9,607 bases of DNA from Bacillota bacterium. GTDB lineage: Bacteria > Bacillota > Clostridia > Oscillospirales > Acutalibacteraceae. Both the position numbers and the translations under genes were made by a program. Each line of letters starts with the position of its first letter. Positions within the stretch are counted from its first letter, which is position 1. The notes under the pieces were generated by a model. The model had not been told where the DNA came from, did not search any database, and was given only the letters and a program-made list of their open reading frames with translations. Where the stretch lies: NCBI GenBank assembly GCA_023412715.1, contig JAEZCC010000016.1, positions 1 to 9,607 on the forward strand, read 5' to 3'. Of the stretch, positions 1 to 5,983 are shown one piece after another.

Positions 1-3
1 ACC

Positions 4-375
4 ATTTCAATCCACGCCCTCCGCGAGGAGGGCGGCAATCTTCCTAGTAGGTAGTCGGTCGCTACTTTGTAATTTCAATCCACGCCCTCCGCGAGGAGGG
101 CGGCTGCCCAGGTTTCGGAGGATGCGCCGGAAGTTTGGATTTCAATCCACGCCCTCCGCGAGGAGGGCGGCCTTCGTCGGAAAGCGGGCTGTTCATTACA
201 CCAGTAAGATTTCAATCCACGCCCTCCGCGAGGAGGGCGGCTTCCAGCGCCGTCACATTGTCCACGATGTTATTATTTCAATCCACGCCCTCCGCGAGGA
301 GGGCGGCGGATGTTTCTTCTTTGCTTCGTTATTTCGGTACCGATTTCAATCCACGCCCTCCGCGAGGAGGGCGGC
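4..375 (-). CRISPR. Type I-C CRISPR array, leader-proximal part
   Basis: Six identical 33-base repeats lie at 4-36, 72-104, 139-171, 209-241, 275-307 and 343-375, separated by five unrelated spacers of 35, 34, 37, 33 and 35 bases. In transcript sense (minus strand) each repeat is GC, an 8-base arm CGCCCTCC, loop TCGC, arm GGAGGGCG, then TGGATTGAAAT. Cutting at the base of this hairpin leaves the 11-base 5' handle known for type I-C crRNAs. Orientation follows from the ATTGAAAT 3' end and from cas2 and the AT-rich leader lying to the right, so the repeat at 343-375 is leader-proximal and the spacer at 308-342 is the newest. No repeat shows any degeneration, and the array continues past the left edge, since bases 1-3 belong to another spacer. 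Confidence 0.98.
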
Positions 376-555
376 AGCAAAAATCAACAAAAATGCTGCA
401 CTGCATTTAGTCGATAATTGCAAAAAGGTAATCCATTGATTTTCATAAAAGTGATTCTTTTTCCATTATACTCGGAAATTTATCTGACAAGCGCAGAAAA
501 TCCGGTGCGAATTCGACGGCTTTTTTATGTACACCAGCAATTCGCACAGGGCAAA
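376..555 (-). promoter_or_regulatory. CRISPR leader
   Basis: This AT-rich, gene-free stretch between the cas2 stop and the first repeat is where the array transcript should start and where Cas4-Cas1-Cas2 should integrate new spacers. It contains a TATAAT box (465-470, minus strand). Two perfect inverted repeats are present: a 6-base one at 391-396/403-408, about 15 bases from the first repeat, and a 9-base one at 505-513/539-547. No stem followed by a U tract is visible, so cas operon transcripts may read through into the array. Leader function is inferred from position and composition. Confidence 0.8.
465..490 (-). promoter_or_regulatory. Putative CRISPR array promoter
   Basis: On the minus strand a perfect TATAAT -10 box (465-470) lies about 90 bases before the first repeat. 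The best -35-like element is TTGTCA (485-490), but the 14-base spacing is shorter than the usual 16-18, so the -35 assignment is weak. A start near 457 would give an array transcript with a leader RNA of roughly 80 bases. Confidence 0.45.
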
Positions 556-846
556 CTACAGAATCAAAGTATCTTCAACCCGCAGAGGATTTTTTGTTCC
601 GAAGTGCTCCACCTTTGTTTTGTACTTCTCCCCAAGCCTGTATATACGGAGGCTGTCGGATCCCATATCGATCAGTTTCAGTAAATCGTGCTTAAGTGCT
701 GCGTACTGCGCTGCGTCCACGACGCATTCGAAGACGGAATTCTGAACCCTGATTCCGTAATCCTCACACTTTTTGGCGACCTTGCGGAGGCGTTTTTGCC
801 CTTCGGCAGATACTATATTGATATCATAAGTAATCAGCACCATCAT
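556..846 (-). CDS. cas2: CRISPR-associated endonuclease Cas2
   Basis: Cas2 is the small ferredoxin-fold dimer that bridges two Cas1 dimers in the spacer-integration complex. The 96-residue product has the normal family length. It begins MMVLITYDI, with the conserved first-strand Asp at residue 8, and continues with KRLRKVAKKC (near 19-28) and the signature RVQNSVFEC (near 33-41), typical of type I-C Cas2. It is the last gene of the operon, 15 bases after the cas1 stop and next to the leader. The ATG at 846 is preceded only by a weak AGGT-type ribosome site, so its translation may depend partly on coupling to cas1. The second Met is an equally possible start. No frame damage is seen. Confidence 0.96.
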   Translation of the reverse strand: MMVLITYDINIVSAEGQKRLRKVAKKCEDYGIRVQNSVFECVVDAAQYAALKHDLLKLIDMGSDSLRIYRLGEKYKTKVEHFGTKNPLRVEDTLIL

Positions 847-861
847 ATCATTAACCTACAC

Positions 862-1893
862 TCATTTCCATAAAAAGGGCGGATATGCATCCAGGTCTCC
901 ACGCATGTAGCGGGCCAACAGCATGGCCTGCACATAAGGGACAAGTCCCCAGAACAATTTTTCTTTTAAAAACGGATGGGTCAATGTTTCCTGCTTGTGC
1001 TTTTGCCACGCGGCAAGAAATTTTTGCCTTGCATCGTCCTTTAGCAGAACGGCTCCGTCTTCTTTCGTCTGAAAATCTTCTGGTGTGATAGTACCCAAAT
1101 TGATCAGGGACAAGACAAATCGGTCTGCTACCGGTGCACGCAGCTCTTCAAGCAAGTCAAGCGCAAGAGATTTTCGTCCTGGGCGCACCTGATGCATGAA
1201 TCCGATGCATGGATCGAGCCCCACCGTCTCCAGGGCTGACGCCGTCTCGTTTGCAAGCAACGTATAGCATAAGGAAAGCATGGCGTTTACCGGGTCAAGC
1301 GGCGGCCTTCTGTTTCGTCCGTCAAACGAGAAATCAGCCTTGTTGCGGAGAATCATTTCATCGAAAGCCCCAAAATAGGCTTTGGCAGCCGACCCCTCCA
1401 CGCCCATCAGACCATCTGCCGAGCAGTCGTTTCCGAGCGCGGCCAATGCTTCTTTTTGCCGATCAATAGCATTTCTGATGCGCGTTTCATCCACGCGTAG
1501 ACTATGGTCGCGCAACGTACGCTCCAGTACCCAGCGGCAGTTATAGATCTTGCCCGAAAGGAACATCCGTCCGAGTTCTGCCGAACGAAACGGATCACAG
1601 CTCCAGATGACCTGCGTTTCCCGCAGCACGACATTCCCTCTCGTCGGGCCGGAGGACCGGGCGAGGAATCTACCGCTGGGGGAAAGGAAGCAGAGGCCGA
1701 TCTCATTCTCTGCGCAGGCGGCCATAAGCGCCGGGCTGGCGCCTTTGTAGCCGAAATATACGATTCCCTCCAAATTGTGCAGAGGAATGCGTCCAAGGTT
1801 CGTATCCCCCTGTAGAACGGCGATGGTTTCCCCGTCCAGAGACAGGTAGCTGTCCGCCGTGGTAACATAGAGCGTGTTCAGCAGTTTCCTCAT
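862..1893 (-). CDS. cas1: CRISPR-associated integrase Cas1 (type I-C)
   Basis: Cas1 is the metal-dependent integrase that inserts new spacers at the leader-repeat junction. The product from the chosen start is 343 residues, the usual size for type I-C Cas1. An N-terminal beta domain opens with MRKLLNTLYVTTADSYLSLDGE. The helical catalytic domain carries Glu166 (GVEGSAAKAYF), His234 (GFMHQVRPGR) and Asp246 (LALDLLEE), matching the family's Glu/His/Asp metal site. The ATG at 1893 is chosen because GGAGG lies 7 bases before it and the family N-terminus begins here. An upstream in-frame ATG at 1923 would add ten residues that do not look like Cas1. It starts one base after the cas4 stop (TGA-A-ATG), so translation is probably coupled. 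Cas4 directly upstream is the usual type I-C arrangement. Confidence 0.97.
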   Translation of the reverse strand: MRKLLNTLYVTTADSYLSLDGETIAVLQGDTNLGRIPLHNLEGIVYFGYKGASPALMAACAENEIGLCFLSPSGRFLARSSGPTRGNVVLRETQVIWSCDPFRSAELGRMFLSGKIYNCRWVLERTLRDHSLRVDETRIRNAIDRQKEALAALGNDCSADGLMGVEGSAAKAYFGAFDEMILRNKADFSFDGRNRRPPLDPVNAMLSLCYTLLANETASALETVGLDPCIGFMHQVRPGRKSLALDLLEELRAPVADRFVLSLINLGTITPEDFQTKEDGAVLLKDDARQKFLAAWQKHKQETLTHPFLKEKLFWGLVPYVQAMLLARYMRGDLDAYPPFLWK

Positions 1894-1894
1894 T

Positions 1895-2554
1895 TCAATC
1901 CTCCAACAATTTCTGCCGCACATATTCCGCCGCGGATGCCTTGCCCATCAGTTCCGGCTGACAGATCTCCCGCATGGAACAACCCGCACATTCCCTGCGC
2001 GGCTTTACTTTCGGCGTGTACCGCCGGTCCATGAGCCGGCGCATCTCCGCCAAAGCGGATTTGACCGTTCCCCGCAGGGCACTGTCAATCGCCACTGTTT
2101 CCCTCCGGCGAAGGCCGGCGTAATACACGGCGCCCTCCGGGATATCGGTGCAAAGCATTTCCTCCAGACACATGGCCTGCGCGCACAGCTGCCAGAAGTC
2201 CGAACCGGTGTTTTCGGGCTTTCCCAGCTTATATTCCACCGGGTATACCCGGTATGTGCCTGGGCGGCCCACGATTGCCGCTCCATCCGGGCTCTGCTCC
2301 AGTTCCACCATGTCGCACACGCCGGTGATACGCAGCGCGTGGGATTTCACTGCCATCCCGCGGGAGAGCAGCAGCCTCCCGCGCTTCTCGGTGAATCCGT
2401 TATCGTGCACGCGTTCATGCATATAATGGCCGTCCTGCGTGAATATATTTTCCTGCCACTGCTGCTCGATATGTACCAGTGCCCATCTCCGCCGGCAGAA
2501 AGCAAAGTGCCTGAGGCCGGAAATCATCAGATATTCCGATTCGTCATCTTCCAT
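1895..2554 (-). CDS. cas4: CRISPR-associated exonuclease Cas4
   Basis: Cas4 is a RecB-family iron-sulfur nuclease that works with Cas1-Cas2 to select and trim prespacers next to the correct PAM. From the start used here the product has 219 residues. Cys20 (HFAFCRRRW) and the C-terminal set Cys189, Cys192 and Cys198 (CAGCSMREIC) are the four ligands of the 4Fe-4S cluster. The nuclease core shows a His in GHYMHERVH (46 or 50), Asp81 (GVCDMVEL), Glu107 and Lys109 (VEYKLG), followed by a QLCAQAMCLEEM helix. The ATG at 2554 has GAGG six bases upstream and lies 11 bases inside the end of cas7. A TTG at 2590 would add 12 residues from the cas7 overlap and is unlikely. MISGLRHFAFC (10 residues in) is a possible later start. 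All key residues are present. Confidence 0.96.
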   Translation of the reverse strand: MEDDESEYLMISGLRHFAFCRRRWALVHIEQQWQENIFTQDGHYMHERVHDNGFTEKRGRLLLSRGMAVKSHALRITGVCDMVELEQSPDGAAIVGRPGTYRVYPVEYKLGKPENTGSDFWQLCAQAMCLEEMLCTDIPEGAVYYAGLRRRETVAIDSALRGTVKSALAEMRRLMDRRYTPKVKPRRECAGCSMREICQPELMGKASAAEYVRQKLLED

Positions 2555-3386
2555 CGAAGACCTCGGGCGTGAGCTCCGGCAGTTCCGCAAGCTCTATGCT
2601 GCCGTCAGGATGCACGGTCAGGGAACGGTGGACCTTGGCGGAGGAGTACTGGCCGTTTTTGCAGTTATGTTTCCACCAGGCCAGCTTGAGTACCTCCATA
2701 CTGCCGTCCGGCCGGGCGGAAGAGGCATCATTGAAAAACAGCGTAAGCATAGCTTCCTTCAATGCTTCGGCATCCTCTTCAGAAAAGCCGGTCTTTTCCG
2801 CGAGCTGTACATTCATCGAGCCGTAAGTCACATAAATACCGCTGTCCACGCGATGTTTCATGCCCATGGTGTCGGACCCCTTTTTACCGGGGTCCTTCTC
2901 GTTGGTTTCCAGATTGACGGATTTTACGATCTGGGTGGAAGTGATCTCCACCGGATCCACGCTGAAAGCGGACTGGATCGTGACGGGGCCGCGGACTGGG
3001 ATGGAAGTGCCGCCGGCATTCTCTTCGCCTCCAAAAGCGAAAACCTGCCCGAAACTGCGCACGTCGAGCCAGATTCCGCAGGCTTTTTGGGCATAACCTC
3101 TGTCATCCTTTTCCTTAAAAAGCCTTTTCAGTTCAGGGATGCTGTTGGCACGGGCTTTCAGGGAACGAAATTCATCGCTGCGGCGGTCGTCGGACTGGAC
3201 AAAGATGGGATACCCTTCGTCCTGGAGCCGGTTGCGTATCTTGCGTTTTAAACAGACGTCCGTAATTTCTCCACGGCCGTCGAAAGTGGTGCGCGGACGA
3301 TTCCCATCCAGAGGATCGCCGTTGGGGTTGGCGTGGTTGACCGAAATCACCAGTGCAAAATCGATTTTATTCTTCAGAGCCGCCAT
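2544..3386 (-). CDS. cas7: Cas7c (Csd2), Cascade backbone subunit
   Basis: Cas7c is the RNA-binding RRM-fold subunit that polymerises along the crRNA spacer to form the backbone of the type I-C Cascade complex. The 280-residue product has normal length. Family stretches include NPNGDPLDGNRPR (about 20-32), TDVCLKRKIRNRL (42-54), CGIWLDVRSFGQVFA (103-117), VRGPVTIQSAFSVDPV (131-146) and DTMGMKHRVDSGIYVTYGS (172-190). The ATG at 3386 is chosen because GGAGG (3396-3400) sits nine bases upstream. An ATG at 3395 touches the GGAGG and is too close. The start lies 20 bases inside the end of cas8c and the end overlaps cas4 by 11 bases, so translation is probably coupled on both sides. The in-frame extension to 3506 runs back into cas8c and is rejected. 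Confidence 0.96.
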   Translation of the reverse strand: MAALKNKIDFALVISVNHANPNGDPLDGNRPRTTFDGRGEITDVCLKRKIRNRLQDEGYPIFVQSDDRRSDEFRSLKARANSIPELKRLFKEKDDRGYAQKACGIWLDVRSFGQVFAFGGEENAGGTSIPVRGPVTIQSAFSVDPVEITSTQIVKSVNLETNEKDPGKKGSDTMGMKHRVDSGIYVTYGSMNVQLAEKTGFSEEDAEALKEAMLTLFFNDASSARPDGSMEVLKLAWWKHNCKNGQYSSAKVHRSLTVHPDGSIELAELPELTPEVFDGR

Positions 3387-3780
3387 CGTTTTCATCCTCC
3401 TTATTATTGTCGGTTCGATCATTGCCTTTTTGGAAAAGAGCCTGTTTCTGGCAGGAATAGCCCTCCAGGAACCGCACGTCCAGCGGAGAGGACTTCTCCA
3501 TATCACCCGGCTGGAATTTGTCTGTGATTTGGTCGATCAGCTTTGTGTACCGAACGCTTTTCTTTTTCAGCCTGCCGAAGTAAGGGGGCAGACAGATAGA
3601 GAAAAGTTTCAGCCAAGTGCTTTGCGGGCGCTGCTGGAAGCGCTGCATATAACGGCTTGCGTTGGTCTGGCGCCAGGTACTGTCGTTTCCGGACATGGCG
3701 TCGTGTTCCGCCACATCCGCCACGGCGAGCAGCCTGCCATAGAGATAATTTCGCTCGCGGTTGTTTTCATCCAGTGCCAT
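3367..3780 (-). CDS. cas11c: Putative Cas11c small subunit, internal start in cas8c
   Basis: Type I-C and related systems are known to make the small Cascade subunit by independent translation from an internal start near the 3' end of the large-subunit gene. Here the cas8c frame has exactly that: AGGAGG at 3789-3794, an eight-base gap, then ATG at 3780 (codon 477). The predicted product is 137 residues, MALDENNRERNYLYGRLL onward, ending at the cas8c stop. The ribosome site lies in a run of Glu codons (EEEEHPM), so it could arise from coding alone, but its spacing is ideal and its place near the 3' end fits. Cas11 pairs lie along the Cas7 filament and hold the displaced DNA strand. The homology is family knowledge; the start site is read directly, and its use is inferred. 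Confidence 0.72.
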   Translation of the reverse strand: MALDENNRERNYLYGRLLAVADVAEHDAMSGNDSTWRQTNASRYMQRFQQRPQSTWLKLFSICLPPYFGRLKKKSVRYTKLIDQITDKFQPGDMEKSSPLDVRFLEGYSCQKQALFQKGNDRTDNNKEDENDGGSEE

Positions 3781-5208
3781 GGGATGTTCCTCCTCTTCAA
3801 ATTGTTTGCGTATCAAAGCGCAGGCGACGCCTACCGCCCGTTCCCATTCGAGCCCGTCCCACGCGTTGCTCCGCGTTTTGAAAGCCGGCGGGTTGACGGC
3901 CTTGCGAAAGGCGGCCTGCACAATGTCCCGCGGGATAGGCCGGCGTGCGGTGATGCAGGGAATCAGCCGTTTGGCCAGCTGCCGTTTCAGCTTTTTATCT
4001 CCCTCTCCGTTCCGCGTTCCGTAAAGCAGGTCGCCGATCTCCCCGGGCAGCGGGGTCCGGCAGCCCCATGTGATTTTGCCGTCCTTTGCCCGGGGAATCC
4101 GCCACCGGCACGTGAGGTACCAATGCGTAAGATTTTTAAGATAATCGCGCATGTCCAGTTCCTGATAATAGGCGATGGCGGTGCGCCCCTTGCCGGAGGC
4201 GGAATCCAGCACCATGACCACTACGGAGGAGAGCTCGCTGCGTCCCTTTTGTTTCAGCTCGTGCAGGAATCTGCTTTCATATCCATGGCTTCCGTCGGCC
4301 AAGGCTTTTCCCAACGGTTCCCATGTGTCCGCCTGCCGAGTTTCCCCTTCGGGCTCGTCCCATTCGCTTATGTCCGCCGGGTCGGTCCGTATGATGTCCG
4401 GAAGCAGGGCTCCGCCGGTGTCCCAGGCAAGGAAAAGCGTATTGGCGCCGAGGTACGTCCCCTGCCGTCTGGTCAGCCATTTCAGGGCGCTGTGCGCCTT
4501 CAGGGAAACCTCGCCGCTGACGGAGAGAGCTTCCCGCGCCTTTTTGGAGAACCTTCCTTCGCAGTTTTCGTCGCTCATCGAAATCAGGTACATGTTGCCC
4601 AGTGCGTACGGATGCTTTGTAATGGGCGGCAGCGTTTCTCCGAGGACGTAGCACAATTCCCCTTTTTGGGGGGCAAGGCAATGATTGATAAAGTGCACAG
4701 CCCAGCTCTCCCGCACATCCCCGCGTCTCCACAATTCCGGCGGTCCGGTGAGCGATGCGTCACTCACACAGAATTTCACGCCGTCCTTTTCCGTCCATTT
4801 GACATTTTTAGCGGCAAACGCCTGTTCAAGATCGGACTTCAGAGTCCCCTTCTGCAAATAGGTATAGACGGACCGGACCACCTCCGGCGTGTCCGGCTCA
4901 TCGCACCAGCCTTTCAGCAGCTCCATTTGCTCCCCGGTGCCGAGGTATTTCGCAGAGTCGAACAGGGGGTGGGGCCTTACGGGGTTCTGCCGCGCTACGC
5001 CCGACTCCAGCGTGCAGGGAACGAGGATTTCTTCCCCCTTCGGCGAGCGCGCCGCGCTTTGGAACCCGCCGTCCGGGGAGAGATACACGGTCAGCGGCAT
5101 TTCTCCCAGAATGAAGCCCATCTCCGGCAGGGGGTTTCCCCGGTCGTTCACGGCCGTGGTCCGGGACGCGTTTTCGTAAGTTTCATACAGCTTCTGCATC
5201 CAGCTCAT
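3367..5208 (-). CDS. cas8c: Cas8c (Csd1), Cascade large subunit
   Basis: Cas8c is the large subunit of type I-C Cascade. It recognises the PAM, helps open target DNA and recruits Cas3. The 613-residue product is within the usual Csd1 range. It begins MSWMQKLYETYEN. Stretches fitting the family are MYLISMSDENCEGRFSKKA (about 206-224), ALKWLTRR (241-248), VVVMVLDSASGKGRTAIAYY (329-348), RPIPRDIVQAAF (423-434) and NNRERNYLYGRLLAVADVAE (482-501). The ATG at 5208 overlaps the cas5c stop as ATGA and has AGGAGG ten bases upstream. An internal ribosome site and ATG at codon 477 probably yield a separate Cas11c protein, listed on its own. The C-terminal tail is acidic and low in complexity (KEDENDGGSEE). 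Csd1 proteins diverge strongly, so the call rests on length, these stretches and the gene order. Confidence 0.95.
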   Translation of the reverse strand: MSWMQKLYETYENASRTTAVNDRGNPLPEMGFILGEMPLTVYLSPDGGFQSAARSPKGEEILVPCTLESGVARQNPVRPHPLFDSAKYLGTGEQMELLKGWCDEPDTPEVVRSVYTYLQKGTLKSDLEQAFAAKNVKWTEKDGVKFCVSDASLTGPPELWRRGDVRESWAVHFINHCLAPQKGELCYVLGETLPPITKHPYALGNMYLISMSDENCEGRFSKKAREALSVSGEVSLKAHSALKWLTRRQGTYLGANTLFLAWDTGGALLPDIIRTDPADISEWDEPEGETRQADTWEPLGKALADGSHGYESRFLHELKQKGRSELSSVVVMVLDSASGKGRTAIAYYQELDMRDYLKNLTHWYLTCRWRIPRAKDGKITWGCRTPLPGEIGDLLYGTRNGEGDKKLKRQLAKRLIPCITARRPIPRDIVQAAFRKAVNPPAFKTRSNAWDGLEWERAVGVACALIRKQFEEEEHPMALDENNRERNYLYGRLLAVADVAEHDAMSGNDSTWRQTNASRYMQRFQQRPQSTWLKLFSICLPPYFGRLKKKSVRYTKLIDQITDKFQPGDMEKSSPLDVRFLEGYSCQKQALFQKGNDRTDNNKEDENDGGSEE

Positions 5209-5963
5209 CGGAGACCGGCCTCCTTTCCGATGGCATTCAGTTCGTCGTCATCGTCCAGCAGGGATGCGTTTTCGCCGGGGACAAAACGTTTCGGCTTTAC
5301 GCCGGTACGCACGATGCGCAGAGGGTATTGCGGGTTATCGGCGGAAAACAGCTCCGGCCTTGGGAAACGGATGACTCCGTCGACCATTTTCGCGTGCCAA
5401 AACCGCACTCCCAGCTCGTCCGCGCCCGTTTCGTCCGGGTAGTTGAAGCCATGGAACATGGTACCGAGCGTCAGCTCGCCGTAATCGTCATAAAACCCTT
5501 TGCCCTCATGAAACGCGCATGGCTCCACGTAACCCTGGCATTCGCGGGTGCCGAGGAATATGTCCCTGCGCCCGCCGCGCTCCGTCATCCGCCTTGCAAT
5601 TTGAAAGTGCTTGTTCTCGTTACGGTCTTTTTCCATCTCCGGGCGGTTCAGATTCCACTCAAAATGCGCCCGCACCCGATACTCCACGTCCCGCAGATAG
5701 GTATAGATCGCCAGCACGGGCTGGCTCACATCGGCAAAATTCATAGGGCGCATATTTTTGGATTCCGTACGGATCGGATTCATCACGCGCACCTCATCCA
5801 CATACCATATGAGCGTCGGCTTCCAGTAAATCGATTCGACAATGCCTTTGAGCGCCTGATACGTCGGCACCTGCGCCGTGCATTTTTCGCCGCCCACCTT
5901 CGTCAGCGGGTCGGTGAACAAAGCGTATTTCCCCCAGACCCTGAACTCAATTTGATTACGCAA
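5205..5963 (-). CDS. cas5c: Cas5c (Cas5d), crRNA-processing Cascade subunit
   Basis: Cas5c is the type I-C endoribonuclease that cuts the precursor crRNA at the base of the repeat hairpin and stays on the 5' handle. It replaces Cas6, which is absent here. The 252-residue product starts MRNQIEFRVWGKYALFTDP, with the first codon a TTG at 5963. AAAGGGG (5971-5977) lies seven bases upstream and there is no suitable ATG. With this start Tyr46 (ESIYWKP) falls at the position reported for the Bacillus halodurans enzyme, and Lys118-His119 (NENKHFQIARRM) match its Lys116-His117 pair. Other stretches are NPIRTESKNMRPMNFADV (62-79) and DIFLGTRECQGYV (134-146). It begins 20 bases after the cas3 stop and ends in an ATGA overlap with cas8c. 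The C-terminus has a DDDDE acidic patch. The frame extends upstream to 6107 only through cas3 sequence. Confidence 0.95.
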   Translation of the reverse strand: MRNQIEFRVWGKYALFTDPLTKVGGEKCTAQVPTYQALKGIVESIYWKPTLIWYVDEVRVMNPIRTESKNMRPMNFADVSQPVLAIYTYLRDVEYRVRAHFEWNLNRPEMEKDRNENKHFQIARRMTERGGRRDIFLGTRECQGYVEPCAFHEGKGFYDDYGELTLGTMFHGFNYPDETGADELGVRFWHAKMVDGVIRFPRPELFSADNPQYPLRIVRTGVKPKRFVPGENASLLDDDDELNAIGKEAGLR

Positions 5964-5983
5964 GTAAACACCCCTTTCTTTGT

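Noticed and set aside
122..439. Plus-strand open frames across the array with repeated FQSTPSARRAA or FNPRPPRGGR
   Set aside because: These are translations of the CRISPR repeats, not genes.
545..560. CACAGGGCAAAC, resembling part of a c-di-GMP-I riboswitch
   Set aside because: No matching second half (GGGACGCAAAGCC-type) or paired helices follow, and it lies at the cas2 stop rather than before a gene.
3139..5442. 767-codon plus-strand open frame
   Set aside because: It runs antisense to cas5c, cas8c and cas7, whose families are recognisable. Its translation is Arg/Pro/Phe-rich with no familiar motif, and GC-rich codon use on the other strand explains the lack of stops.
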